The notes under the pieces were generated by a model, which was not told the DNA's origin, searched no databases, and worked only from the letters and a program-made list of their open reading frames with translations. 64,000 nt of DNA from JAFKKS01 sp050187875 (lineage in GTDB: Bacteria; Pseudomonadota; Alphaproteobacteria; Rhizobiales; Xanthobacteraceae), in contig JBFWXB010000027.1 of NCBI GenBank assembly GCA_050187875.1, positions 5,145 to 69,144 of the forward strand, in the 5' to 3' direction. Position 1 is the stretch's first letter; each line of letters begins with the position of its first letter. This document shows, in pieces, positions 23,731-32,854 of this stretch. The position numbers and the translations under genes are program-made.

Positions 23731-25030
23731 GATGCGTTCCCCCAAGCCTAATGGAAATGTACTCCGCCCGCGTTGTGGAGCCCGTCGAAAGTCGAGCCAG
23801 GTCCGGGCGTTTTGTTGCCAGCTCTTCGATACTACGTCGCGCGGCGCCGAGCGTAACGGCTCGCGCCATATCCGCCGCCAGCCATACTAGACCGAGGGCC
23901 AAAGTGTCGATCGGAAGCGGAGAAGTCGGTCGTGCGAGCGGCGCCATTATAGCCGGCAGCAATTCCACGAGCTGTTCTGGTGGTATGGCGTCGCGGGAAC
24001 ACGTTATGCCCAGAATCGAATCAACGAGAAATTCATCCAGCCAATGCTCCGCATCGCGTGCGGCGTTCAGGGTCTCGCGAATGCCGTGCAAAGCATCGGT
24101 GACGTAATACTTGTATTCGTATCGCTCCTGTTCACCGGCAATGCCTTTTCGAAGCAAGCCCAGATCGACGTACGTTTCGAATCTGGACGCGGCCCGGTGC
24201 CAGGCGGTTGAAGTGATGAGCTCGTCCCCGTGCCCCCGTCTCCGTAAGTCCCGCCACAACGAGAAAAGGTTTTGGCGCTGCCGTTGAGACAGGTGTCGCG
24301 CGGATTCGGCGGCATCGGCGATGCCTTGCACCGCGTCTATGTATTCCTGCGTCGCCTCCTTCTTTCGCAGCGGGTCCTTCTTTGAAGCCAACGACGTGAC
24401 AAGGGCAGCGAACACATCGAAATCGCTGCGAATCACGAGGTCCGCAAATACCAGCCTCTCGTTTCCCAGCAGATAGGGATTCGCGCCACGAGGTCGCGCT
24501 GGCGAGTTAAAGTTTGCAACCAACTGGCCGTGAGCGAAGGGAAGACCGGACGCGCTGGCCAAGTCCAACATCGTCGCCCAGTCGATTACGTGAGAGAGCC
24601 CGGTCTTGGAGCCGTGTCGTCCGTGAGCCGTCACCGATCCAACCCGTGACGGCACACCGTCGGCCGACAGACAGAAGTCCTGCCAAAATATCTTGACGGG
24701 CGCACCCGCGGGCCATCCCTCAATCGAATCCTCCTCGTCCTTGGCAATCAATACGATATCGGGGTAGCGGAATTTCTTTTCATCAAAATCGCCGGCCTTT
24801 CGCTCCGCCAGTTCTGGGCATAGTTTCTTCGCCTTGAGGTATCGCGCGACGGAGGACAGGGATTCATCCGGGACCGGCACTAATCGTGTCAGCCGCTCGG
24901 CAGCCTCCCGCGCAAATCGATGCGCAGCCCCACCTGCTTCAACCGCAGCTTGGCAAAGCACGGTCAAATGTCCTAGTCGCAGCATGAATTCATCAAGGCC
25001 GGGGAGGGCCCGGCCCTCAAGCGGGATCAC
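23699..25030 (-). CDS. Unrecognised 443-aa protein between HerA and ATPase 1
   Basis: The GTG at 25030 overlaps the HerA stop as GTGA, which decides the start; longer readings would overlap the HerA gene by 85 bp. The N-terminal third is helical. The middle carries KKFRYPDIVLIAKDEED and SHVIDWATMLDLASASGLPF, with several acidic residues in predicted strands that could be a degenerate nuclease or protease-like fold. The C-terminal half has helical segments (LSQRQRQNLFSLWRDLRRR) and WLDEFLVDSILGIT. No family is recognised. Coupled translation with HerA suggests that the two proteins form a complex, as HerA does with NurA, DUF4297 or Sir2 partners in other systems. That role is inferred. Confidence 0.7.
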   Translation of the reverse strand: MIPLEGRALPGLDEFMLRLGHLTVLCQAAVEAGGAAHRFAREAAERLTRLVPVPDESLSSVARYLKAKKLCPELAERKAGDFDEKKFRYPDIVLIAKDEEDSIEGWPAGAPVKIFWQDFCLSADGVPSRVGSVTAHGRHGSKTGLSHVIDWATMLDLASASGLPFAHGQLVANFNSPARPRGANPYLLGNERLVFADLVIRSDFDVFAALVTSLASKKDPLRKKEATQEYIDAVQGIADAAESARHLSQRQRQNLFSLWRDLRRRGHGDELITSTAWHRAASRFETYVDLGLLRKGIAGEQERYEYKYYVTDALHGIRETLNAARDAEHWLDEFLVDSILGITCSRDAIPPEQLVELLPAIMAPLARPTSPLPIDTLALGLVWLAADMARAVTLGAARRSIEELATKRPDLARLSTGSTTRAEYISIRLGGTHHEYDAGSGRV

Positions 25031-26427
25031 GCCTCGTACCCTCCATGTGCCGAGATGCGCGGGCGAACCGACGCAACGCAAACGCGCGGAAGATTCGGAG
25101 CGTTGCCGCATGAGAACGTCACTACGCCGGGAGTGAGTTGCCTCAAGAGCGCATCAAAGGAGGTTTTCGTCCCGTCCACTCGTATGTCGCCGGGAACAGG
25201 AGATCGCACGTTTTCCAGCGCGACGGCGGCGTCCTTGGGCGATGTAAGCTGATGCACGATCAACGTTTCGACCTGTGACATCAATCGGCTGTCGAGCGCA
25301 CTCGGCTGCTGCGTCGCCAGCGCCAACGACAGCCCATAGTTCCTGCCCTCCTTTGCGTACTTTATGAACGCGTCACGGGCGACCGAGCCCTGGTCGGCTC
25401 CGGCAAGGACATGCGCTTCATCGAGCAACACCCAAGTCCTCGGCACGTTGTGCTCGATTGTAGCTTGAAGCAACGACTTCTCTGCGTCGGACAAGTTCGT
25501 CTGCAGATCGAGACGCTTTTGCGCAAAGGAAGCGTCTCTTCTTTGACGAAGGACTCTTCTAAGAAGTACCGACACAATTACGTTCTTCAATTCATCAGGC
25601 ACGCGACCCAACATGAGCACGCTCACGCGTTCGCGCTTCAGAAGGTCGGTGAGGTCGGTCGCCGATCCTTGAAACAGAGGCAACCCCCGAAAGGTCTCCA
25701 ATCGCTGCCGAACGCTCCGAATTGTGTTGTCGTTGTAATTGACGGCGAATGTGGGGTCCTGATCCAAGCAGGTTAGGAGTTGATCGAAGTTGAAGTCCGG
25801 CTGCGCCGCCACCGTTATTCCCGAACGATCAGTGTAGCCGTTTACTCCCACGCGCCCGATCAAATCGGTGAGAAGCATGCCGCGCGGCTCGACGAGCATA
25901 TTAATGTCGAACAGAGCTCCCCAATCATCAATTTCCAAGTCACCGGCGCCGATCTGTAACGACCTAAGCCCGGACGGGTCGATCTCGGGGCGCTCGTAGC
26001 CGGCAGGTATCCAGACATCCACGTTCAGGGGCTGGGTCTTCAGGCTGGTTTTCGCAAGCAACGAAAACTGCTTCTTGATCTCGGCTGAGCCTTCCGCCGA
26101 CAAAGGGATCTGGGACGTCCAAAAAATATCCATAATGTCGAAGACGAGGCCTGCTCGTTTCGTCACGTGAACCGCGATCGGCGTCTCACCCGGGCCGGCA
26201 GCGAGTCCTTCCGCGATTACGCCCAGCGTGTAGGACTTTCCGGTGCCGCGCTTTCCCAAAATCGCGACGACCTGCTCGCCGGTAATATCCAGCCAAAGTT
26301 GTCGGCGCGGTCCGGTCTCCGCCAGACTTCCCAACAACAGCTTATCCTTGCCGCGGGCAGACGGGTCGCCGGCGATCACATCGCCGGGGCCCTTCGCGAT
26401 CGGCGGGTCGAGAGCAAACGAAGGCAT
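25027..26427 (-). CDS. HerA-type ATPase (FtsK/HerA superfamily)
   Basis: 466 residues. Walker A is VAILGKRGTGKSYTLGV at about residue 53. Walker B is TWVLLDEAHVLAG near residue 330. NYGLSLALATQQPSALDSRL and LIVHQLTSPKDA follow, as in DUF87/HerA proteins. HerA ATPases form hexameric rings that translocate duplex DNA and drive partner nucleases. Several phage defence systems use a HerA with a changing effector. Here the directly coupled partner is the unrecognised 443-aa protein, and a PLD nuclease lies two genes upstream. It follows ATPase 2 by 3 bp. Confidence 0.88.
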   Translation of the reverse strand: MPSFALDPPIAKGPGDVIAGDPSARGKDKLLLGSLAETGPRRQLWLDITGEQVVAILGKRGTGKSYTLGVIAEGLAAGPGETPIAVHVTKRAGLVFDIMDIFWTSQIPLSAEGSAEIKKQFSLLAKTSLKTQPLNVDVWIPAGYERPEIDPSGLRSLQIGAGDLEIDDWGALFDINMLVEPRGMLLTDLIGRVGVNGYTDRSGITVAAQPDFNFDQLLTCLDQDPTFAVNYNDNTIRSVRQRLETFRGLPLFQGSATDLTDLLKRERVSVLMLGRVPDELKNVIVSVLLRRVLRQRRDASFAQKRLDLQTNLSDAEKSLLQATIEHNVPRTWVLLDEAHVLAGADQGSVARDAFIKYAKEGRNYGLSLALATQQPSALDSRLMSQVETLIVHQLTSPKDAAVALENVRSPVPGDIRVDGTKTSFDALLRQLTPGVVTFSCGNAPNLPRVCVASVRPRISAHGGYEA

Positions 26428-26430
26428 AGG

Positions 26431-27597
26431 CTACATCCGCGCTTTCCGTAGACAGTCCGGGTCGATGAGACGCTTGTTGTCCTTCATCGCTCGGAATCCA
26501 ACATCATCAAGCTTGTCGCAGATATCTCGGGGCTTGGCGTCTTGTTGGTTGTTATTCCAGTAACCGACAAATTCATTCCACCCGCTCGCCGTGAAGGGGT
26601 AGCGTTTCCAATCGTACTCCGACGGGGTAATCGTACCTGTGCCGGTCAGCCCGTCGACGCACGCCTTATCGACGAACGAAACCCTCAGTTTTTCCAGAAA
26701 AGATTCAACGTCGGTAGGTGCGAGATTTGGCAGCTCAATCATGTTGTTCGAACCGAGGCGGTTCACGATCTGCGGGTCTGAAATTACGCTAGGAACGCTC
26801 CTCTGGCCTTTGCCGCTCAGGGTGTAGATGAAGCCGAAGGCGTCGTTGTTGTCGTCGAAGATCAGACGATTGGCAGCAATCCAATGGCGCTTCGTGGCGT
26901 CATCAGCATCGATATCTTCCAGTTTCGCTGCTTCGTCGGCCATGAAGATCAGCTGCTTCTTATTGACCGTCTGACACAGCTCGCCGCAGCAAAGTAGTAC
27001 GCTGTAGAACTCCTCGCTTTGTGATAGAGTACCGCCCAATCCCATGCTTGCGGCGTCTTTGGTCTTCTCGCCTTTGAGAAACTCAAACGCCGTCAGAACG
27101 GCAGGCGGTGGAGTCCCGCCCGGCGAGGCGAGCAGCAATTTCCCGAATGCCTCGGCGACATTGCTGGCCGCGCCTCGTTCCTTCAAACCTTCGACGACAT
27201 GCTTTCCGCCCGCTGCGCTCGTGTAACCGTGTACGAGACGAACGAGCTCGGGGAGCCCGATACGATCGAGGAATGGTCCGACCAGCACGTCGAATCTCGA
27301 TTTACTGGTAATGTCGCCAAGTTCCACCAATACCGTCTGAGCCGGGAAATCGGCGGCGTGCTGATCGAACCACCACGAAATATGGTAGACGGCGTGGGTC
27401 TTGCCGACCCCCCAATCGCCGTAGAGCACCATCTTTACGGGCTGGCGTGCGGCAAAGCGCCTTTCGATGCTCATCATGATCTCGTCCTCGATCTTTGCCT
27501 CGTGGCAGAAGACGAGCTCACGATCGCGGATCACGTTCGGCTTGAAGCTGTGTCTCCCCGGCTTCAGGCAAAACCACTCGCTCAAAGTATTCGGCAT
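26431..27597 (-). CDS. P-loop ATPase, operon ATPase 2
   Basis: 388 residues. Walker A is VLYGDWGVGKTHAVYHISWW at about residue 60. Walker B is LIFMADEAAKLEDID near residue 215. GFIYTLSGKGQRSVPSVI and NRLGSNNMIELPNL occupy the sensor region. The fold is AAA/ORC-like, reminiscent of BREX-type ATP-binding proteins. Its Walker A differs from that of ATPase 1 (GVGKTH versus GGGKSH) and the rest is not obviously alignable, so it is not a recent duplicate. It lies 30 bp downstream of the PLD gene and 3 bp upstream of HerA. Confidence 0.82.
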   Translation of the reverse strand: MPNTLSEWFCLKPGRHSFKPNVIRDRELVFCHEAKIEDEIMMSIERRFAARQPVKMVLYGDWGVGKTHAVYHISWWFDQHAADFPAQTVLVELGDITSKSRFDVLVGPFLDRIGLPELVRLVHGYTSAAGGKHVVEGLKERGAASNVAEAFGKLLLASPGGTPPPAVLTAFEFLKGEKTKDAASMGLGGTLSQSEEFYSVLLCCGELCQTVNKKQLIFMADEAAKLEDIDADDATKRHWIAANRLIFDDNNDAFGFIYTLSGKGQRSVPSVISDPQIVNRLGSNNMIELPNLAPTDVESFLEKLRVSFVDKACVDGLTGTGTITPSEYDWKRYPFTASGWNEFVGYWNNNQQDAKPRDICDKLDDVGFRAMKDNKRLIDPDCLRKARM

Positions 27598-27627
27598 CCG
27601 GTCCCCCTCTCAGTGGGCAGTGTCACA

Positions 27628-28122
27628 TTACTCCATGGGCTGCACGTCGTCCTGATTACGAAGCGCCCAGGCATAGCCGATCAATTCGCTCACCAACGCC
27701 GCGGTGGGTTCGCTTCGTCCTTGGACGGTGGTGCGGAATTCTATGGCCAGTTCTCGATTGTCCTCGTTGGCGGCCGGCGTCAGGTTTGGCGACCCGAATA
27801 TGGCGGCACGAAAGCCATCGCACTCGAGTAGGTATAGCTTGGTATGGAGCGTGCCGCACTCGAAGACTTCGCGGTGCGGATGCCGGCACAGGATCGAAAT
27901 GGCCCGGTCGTGCCATACGAATACAGGCCGACGCGTTATGACGACCAATCGACAATGCGTATCGCGAAGAGCATCCGTGATCCGCAGAACGGGGTCGAGC
28001 CCTGCTCCCGATGAGCCGATCCAAGGTGCAATGAGCCAGAGTCGATAGAGACGCCGCTTATTGGCGGCGACCACGTCGGCAAACGACGTAAGGACGTTGT
28101 CGGTCAGAATTTTCGCGCTCAT
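27628..28122 (-). CDS. Phospholipase D-like (HKD) nuclease
   Basis: 164 residues with one HKD motif: LHTKLYLLECDG followed by FGSPNLTPAANEDNRELAI, giving His, Lys, Ser and Asn in the right spacing. Single-HKD proteins of this size dimerise to form one active site and are commonly nucleases, such as DrmC of DISARM, DpdK, or classical Nuc. It is the first gene of the leftward operon and is the only clear nuclease in it. Confidence 0.85.
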   Translation of the reverse strand: MSAKILTDNVLTSFADVVAANKRRLYRLWLIAPWIGSSGAGLDPVLRITDALRDTHCRLVVITRRPVFVWHDRAISILCRHPHREVFECGTLHTKLYLLECDGFRAAIFGSPNLTPAANEDNRELAIEFRTTVQGRSEPTAALVSELIGYAWALRNQDDVQPME

Positions 28123-28298
28123 CGAATACGGTCGTTGTCACGGGCTGCTCGTCCTCGCCAGGCATTTTACATGGTGCCACACCGCTGCACAGGCCCGCCC
28201 CGCTCTGCGATGGACTGCTGATGGAGCAGAAATCTTGAAGCCTCCTAAAGGTGTCCCCCCAAGACTCGCCCCAACTCAAGCCGCGTGACGGCTCTGCG

Positions 28299-31200
28299 TC
28301 ACGACGCGGAATCTTCCGGGATCGGCTGTCCCCCGACTGCGAGTGGCTTGGCCATCTCAAAAAATCGACAGAACGCATTTGCCAGCTGAATTTGTCGCGG
28401 TGTGCGGCATTCCGCTTCGAATATCTGGGGCGAACCGACGAGAATCGATACACATTTGGCACGAGATGTCGCGACATTAAGTCGGTTAAGACTGTAGAGA
28501 AACTCCATCCCACGCGGTGCATCCGCATGGCTCGAGGTCGCCGTCGAATAGATGGCGATCGCTGCTTCCTGGCCTTGAAACTTATCAACCGTGCCGACGC
28601 GTGCGCGGGGCAGGCGTTGCTGAATCTCAAAGACCTGCGCGTTGTAAGGCGTGATGATGACTATGTCGTCTAGAGTGAGCTGCCGCTCTTTCCCGTCGCG
28701 ATCGACCCAAGTCGCACCATCGGCGAGGATCGCCGGCACAAGCCTACCGACCGCTCCCGCCTCTTCAGGCGAGCAATTTTGATTGCCGCTGTGGGCGACA
28801 GGCAGAAAGTAGAGACCGGAGCCATCAATAATCCTTGCAGCCTTGATAACTTGTTCTTCCAGTCCGTCCCTTGAGTGGAGCTTGCCGTCATAAAAGAGCT
28901 CAGATGTGTAGGCGCAGATGGCTGGATGCAGCCGCCAAGTCTCTCCCAGGAACAATCCTCGATCCCGAGCGATGGTCCGCTCTCCACCCAGAATGTGGTT
29001 GAGCGCCGATACGTCAGTGCCCTCCGGATGGCTACCTTGCATTGGCTGATCGAGCTGTTGCGGATCACCGATCAGCACGACGGTCTTTGCCGCCTGCGAG
29101 ACCGCAAGAACATTAGCGAGTGACATCTGCGCGGCTTCGTCGACGAACAACACATCGACCGTCTCGAACGCATCCGGTCGTGACCATAGCCACGCCGTGC
29201 CACCACCGACCGAAGCAGAGCCCCTTAACGCGGCGAACAGCTCATCGTTGCTGTTCGCGAACGAAAGACGGTGCTGGGGGTCTTCGGCCTCATCCGCCTT
29301 CTGGCAACATTGTAGCTCGATGCCTAATTCATCGGCCGCCTTGATTGTTGCGTTGATCAGATTTCGGATAACCTTGTGGCTATTCGCAGTGATGCCGACC
29401 GTCTTTCCGCCGCGCACCAGCTCGCAGATCATGCGGGCGCCCGTGAAGGTCTTGCCCGCACCTGGTGGCCCCTGAATCGGCAGGATGCCGCCGGTGATGT
29501 GCGCGCAGAGCCGAACGGCGGCCTCGACGGCCGTCTCTCCGTCGCGAAGAAGCGGCTCACCGCCAACGCGCGGTTTCTCTTTCAGTAGGAGATCGCGAGC
29601 CGCTTGATAAGGCCCATGGCCAGCCAGCCCGTGGTCGGCGACATATTCGCCGATCCGGACTAACGCCTCGGCCATCACCTGGCCACTGACATAGCTGTGA
29701 GCAAACACCGCCTGCGGATGAAGGCCGGCGGTATCCTGTCGTTTCTTGATGTCGACCGTGTTGTCCACAAAGGAGATTGCTTCGACCTTTCCCAATTTGG
29801 CACCGCCGACATTGCGGAGCTCCTCGCCGCCCCGAACCTCGGTTTCTTGGGGTGGGAAACGATAACGGTGGATTGGTGCCTTTGCGGTGCCGCCCACGGC
29901 GCCGACAAAGATGAGGCCGGACAGTCCGGCGCGCTCGTCTAGAAGTTCCTCGGAGGACAAGTCGGCCAGCCGGAAATACTCCCACCACACCGCCTTTTCT
30001 TCTCGGCGGTGCCAGTCGAGAACGTTGGCCAAGACCCAGCGGGCTTGCTGGTCCTCATTTTGTTCGACGGGATCGTCGGGAACATCGGCCGTCAGTCGAC
30101 TGATCACCGCGTTGATTTTGATTAGCCAATCCGTGATCTTTTCCTTCGCCGCGCCGTCGCCAGGCTGCGGGCGAGGTACATCAACCCCGTCAGTGATCAG
30201 CTTAGCCCGATGCGATTCAAGCCAATTGCGCAACGCCGACGCCGAGCGGCAGTCATCTTCGTTGTAGGCTCGCACAGTCGCTTTGGTGTCCTCGGAAACT
30301 GACGGAATATCGCCAAGCTCAAGGTTGGCCTGGAGATTGGCCAAGGCAACGTTCGCATCATCGAGGGGCGTCCCGCGCTCGAACTCGTAGAACGGCTCCA
30401 GACGTTTGATCGAATAGCTTTCGACGCTTGCACGCAAGCCGTGCCGCACGACATGATAGAGATCGACAAAAAGTCCAGCGCGGAGCATTCGGTCGATCTC
30501 TTCCTCGCGCGTGGCGTAACGACCCATCAGACGCTTCAAGGCTGCGGGCTCATAAGGGGCATAATGATAAATGTGCAGCCCAGGAAAATGCGCCCACCGA
30601 GCCATGATGAAATCAACGAATGTCTCGAAGGCGCGCTTCTCGTCGGTGCGTGAAAGGGCCCAGTTCGCCTTATAAACCGATGCGCCTTGCGCGTCCTTAA
30701 AGAGATAACCGAACAGATATTCGAGACCGTGCTCGCCAACGAAGGGGTCGCCTTCGAGGTCTAGGAATACGTCACCATCGGACGGTTCGGGAAGGCGGGC
30801 AAGCCCGAAGCCTGCTTCCACCGGCAGCAGCTCAAACTTGCCGGCCCCTGCCGCGCGCGCCTCCACCACGATGCGAGCTTGCTCGCGAATGCGGATATAA
30901 GAATCCACCGAGCCCCGGTTGGGCTTCCAATTGAGCGGCAACTGCATGCCGGCCAAGCTTTGCAGCGTCGCAATGCCGTGCGCCTTTAACTCGCTAATTT
31001 GAAGCTTCGAGATTCCCGCCACGAGACAAAGGTGATCGTCATCCCGGCGACGCTGGTCACAAGCGTGGCGCCATCGGCAGATTTCGCAATGCTCAATTGG
31101 ATTGGGGTAGGTGTCATCTGCAGCCGGTTCCGCCATCGCAGCCAGCAAAGCGCGCTTTACCTTCCGAAAATAGGCGGCGTAGTCAGCGAACCGATATTGC

Positions 31201-31733
31201 TGCGGCTCAAATTCCGACCATGGTGCAACGACGTACATAGACTCGGGCGGCAATCCCTGCGCTTTGGTCAGCAGGTCGGAATAAAGACAGAGCTGGAGAA
31301 TCGTCCCGGCTTTCGTTTCGCGAGCAAGCTTCGTGTCGATCGCCTCATAGGACCAACCACCAAGCGCACTCGGCATCTCAACGCGGTGCAGGACATCGGC
31401 GCGTCCATTCCAGCCCTGGTCCGATAGGGCTCCTTGGACAATGACGGGAACCCCACGCCGCATGGCGGCGAGCGTCGCCGCTGCTGCCTCATTCGTAACT
31501 TCAAAACCATCAATTCGGATGAGCTCCAGACCTGCTTTGGTCAGGTGTTCGATGTACCCCTGCTCGTGCGCTGCACCGCGCTCGGCCAAAATTTGCAGTA
31601 GAGGGTCCCACACCTTTGGTTTGCCTAAAGCACCTTCGGCAACCGCACGGTCCAGGACAGTGAGATGGCGGCAATGCAAATGACCGACCAGATCGGTCGC
31701 GCTTAGCTCGAAGAATCCCCCAACCTTCTTCAT
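28299..31733 (-). CDS. TM0106-family RecB-like nuclease fused to SF1 helicase
   Basis: 1144 residues from MKKVGGFFELSATDLVGHLH, the usual N-terminus of the family. The first 240 residues are a RecB-like nuclease (GRADVLHRVE, SYEAIDTKLA) with cysteines in LHCRHL and HCEICRWRHAC that may bind an iron-sulfur cluster. A helix-hairpin-helix region follows. An RNase H-like YprB-type domain (DVFLDLEGDPFVGEHGLEYL) starts near residue 325. The C-terminus is an AAA_11/AAA_12 (DNA2/Upf1-like) helicase: GPPGAGKTFTG, VLFVDEAAQMSL, IGDPQQLDQP, TVDKFQGQEAAI and LNVATSRAK. The gene lies 176 bp upstream of the PLD operon on the same strand, so joint expression is possible. Confidence 0.9.
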   Translation of the reverse strand: MKKVGGFFELSATDLVGHLHCRHLTVLDRAVAEGALGKPKVWDPLLQILAERGAAHEQGYIEHLTKAGLELIRIDGFEVTNEAAAATLAAMRRGVPVIVQGALSDQGWNGRADVLHRVEMPSALGGWSYEAIDTKLARETKAGTILQLCLYSDLLTKAQGLPPESMYVVAPWSEFEPQQYRFADYAAYFRKVKRALLAAMAEPAADDTYPNPIEHCEICRWRHACDQRRRDDDHLCLVAGISKLQISELKAHGIATLQSLAGMQLPLNWKPNRGSVDSYIRIREQARIVVEARAAGAGKFELLPVEAGFGLARLPEPSDGDVFLDLEGDPFVGEHGLEYLFGYLFKDAQGASVYKANWALSRTDEKRAFETFVDFIMARWAHFPGLHIYHYAPYEPAALKRLMGRYATREEEIDRMLRAGLFVDLYHVVRHGLRASVESYSIKRLEPFYEFERGTPLDDANVALANLQANLELGDIPSVSEDTKATVRAYNEDDCRSASALRNWLESHRAKLITDGVDVPRPQPGDGAAKEKITDWLIKINAVISRLTADVPDDPVEQNEDQQARWVLANVLDWHRREEKAVWWEYFRLADLSSEELLDERAGLSGLIFVGAVGGTAKAPIHRYRFPPQETEVRGGEELRNVGGAKLGKVEAISFVDNTVDIKKRQDTAGLHPQAVFAHSYVSGQVMAEALVRIGEYVADHGLAGHGPYQAARDLLLKEKPRVGGEPLLRDGETAVEAAVRLCAHITGGILPIQGPPGAGKTFTGARMICELVRGGKTVGITANSHKVIRNLINATIKAADELGIELQCCQKADEAEDPQHRLSFANSNDELFAALRGSASVGGGTAWLWSRPDAFETVDVLFVDEAAQMSLANVLAVSQAAKTVVLIGDPQQLDQPMQGSHPEGTDVSALNHILGGERTIARDRGLFLGETWRLHPAICAYTSELFYDGKLHSRDGLEEQVIKAARIIDGSGLYFLPVAHSGNQNCSPEEAGAVGRLVPAILADGATWVDRDGKERQLTLDDIVIITPYNAQVFEIQQRLPRARVGTVDKFQGQEAAIAIYSTATSSHADAPRGMEFLYSLNRLNVATSRAKCVSILVGSPQIFEAECRTPRQIQLANAFCRFFEMAKPLAVGGQPIPEDSAS

Positions 31734-31912
31734 AGGTCGAAAAGTACTCCGCCAGGGCGCGGCCCGCAAAGCACCTGACGTTTCCGTCCACGGATCGAAT
31801 TCAGCAAAGCCGCTTCGAATTGCAGCGAAGATCTGCGGTGTAAATCGGCGAGAGAATGTTAATTTCCAGTCCTGGCGCTGAACCGAGCGAGAGTTCGCGC
31901 TATACTGAACAG

Positions 31913-32635
31913 ATGCAGGAAATTGAGGAATTTAGCGACGAACGAAACAAGTCCTGGTGCATCCATTGCGGTCAGTGGCTCGCACAGGCGGAAACGAATG
32001 AAGATCACGTCCCTTCGAAAAGCCTGCTGCAAAAACCTCGTCCGCACCATCTGCCGGTCGTAAGAATCTGCAAGCCATGCAACTCAAGCTTCTCTAGCGA
32101 CGAGCAATACCTCGTAGCATTCTTGAGTTCGGTCTTGGCGGGATCGACTGATCCCTCGGCACAGAAGAATGCAAGCGCCGCCCGGTCACTCGGCAACAGT
32201 GCGAAACTGAGAGCGCTAATTGATCGCTCCAGCTCAAGTTATCACACAGTCGGTGGTGAGATATGCACAGTCTGGAGGCCGGAGATGCATCGGGTCAACC
32301 GCGTGGTCGTCAAGAATGCTCGCGGACACGCTTATTTTGAATTCGGTGAACCGATGATGACCGAGCCGACGCACGTATGGGCTTGTCCTTTGGAATCTAT
32401 GACATCGAAAGACCGGGAGGATTTCGAAGGAACTGTCTACTCAGGGCAGTTCTCGCCGTGGCCCGAAGTCGGCAGTCGGATGATGACGCGTGTGTTGACG
32501 GGGCAAGATATGGCAGGTCCTTGGGTGATCGTGCAGCAGGGTGTTTACCGCTACTCCGTTTCACAGTGCGGAGGCTTGCTGGTTCGATCAGTGCTTTCAG
32601 AGTATTTGGCGACTGAAGTGTATTGGGAGCAGTAG
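31913..32635 (+). CDS. HNH-like zinc-ribbon endonuclease candidate
   Basis: 240 residues from the internal ATG at 31913, chosen because the domain starts soon after it; an upstream in-frame start at 31856 exists. Near the N-terminus are CIHCGQWL, EDHVPSKSLL and CKPCNSSFSSDEQYL. These give a CxxC, a central His and a second CxxC followed by Asn, which is the pattern of HNH nucleases. The remaining 170 residues are unassigned. It is divergent from the nuclease-helicase gene and is the last gene before the tRNA. It could be a defence effector or a homing-type nuclease of the island. Confidence 0.65.
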   Translation: MQEIEEFSDERNKSWCIHCGQWLAQAETNEDHVPSKSLLQKPRPHHLPVVRICKPCNSSFSSDEQYLVAFLSSVLAGSTDPSAQKNASAARSLGNSAKLRALIDRSSSSYHTVGGEICTVWRPEMHRVNRVVVKNARGHAYFEFGEPMMTEPTHVWACPLESMTSKDREDFEGTVYSGQFSPWPEVGSRMMTRVLTGQDMAGPWVIVQQGVYRYSVSQCGGLLVRSVLSEYLATEVYWEQ

Positions 32636-32777
32636 GGGCACACTCGGTCGGATGCTCGTGACCGCTAATGGACGCACCTGGCGCTTCCCTCAATTTGCGA
32701 CACATACGCGACCAGTTCGCCGCGCCGATCGGCGCGCGCAACCGCGCCCGCGTGAGTCATTGATTTCAAAAAGAAAA

Positions 32778-32854
32778 TGGCGCGCCCGAAGAGATTCGAA
32801 CTCCTGACCCCCAGATTCGTAGTCTGGTGCTCTATCCAGCTGAGCTACGGGCGC
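32778..32854 (-). tRNA. tRNA-Arg (anticodon ACG)
   Basis: On the minus strand a 7-bp acceptor stem (GCGCCCG with CGGGCGC), D arm, anticodon loop CTACGAA (ACG) and T-loop GTTCGAATC fold as a standard tRNA. The discriminator G is followed by a gene-encoded CCA. ACG is the major arginine tRNA in bacteria (A34 edited to inosine). The 3' end points toward the prophage/defence region, making this the likely attachment site. Confidence 0.95.

Larger units (their letters stand above)
1..32777. mobile_element. Prophage plus defence cargo at tRNA-Arg (left end outside window)
   Basis: Phage late genes (tail, fiber, lysis) fill 1-14656. Defence-type genes fill 14776-32635. The next feature is tRNA-Arg, whose 3' end faces the element at 32778. 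Beyond the tRNA, strictly chromosomal housekeeping genes begin. Integration at a tRNA 3' end is the usual phage or island pattern, so I infer one element with its left end, integrase and head genes outside the window. No integrase is visible here. It could also be two adjacent elements, since nothing proves that the phage part and the defence part moved together. Confidence 0.6.

Noticed and set aside
20772..28122. Assignment to DISARM, BREX or Dpd
   Set aside because: PLD and 5mC methyltransferase recall DISARM class 2, but DrmA/DrmB are absent. No PglZ for BREX, and no DpdA/B or queuosine-type genes for Dpd.
14673..32635. A second copy of the tRNA-Arg 3' end marking a separate small island
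   Set aside because: I saw no direct repeat of the tRNA 3' sequence near 14.7 kb; an exact search would be needed to be sure.
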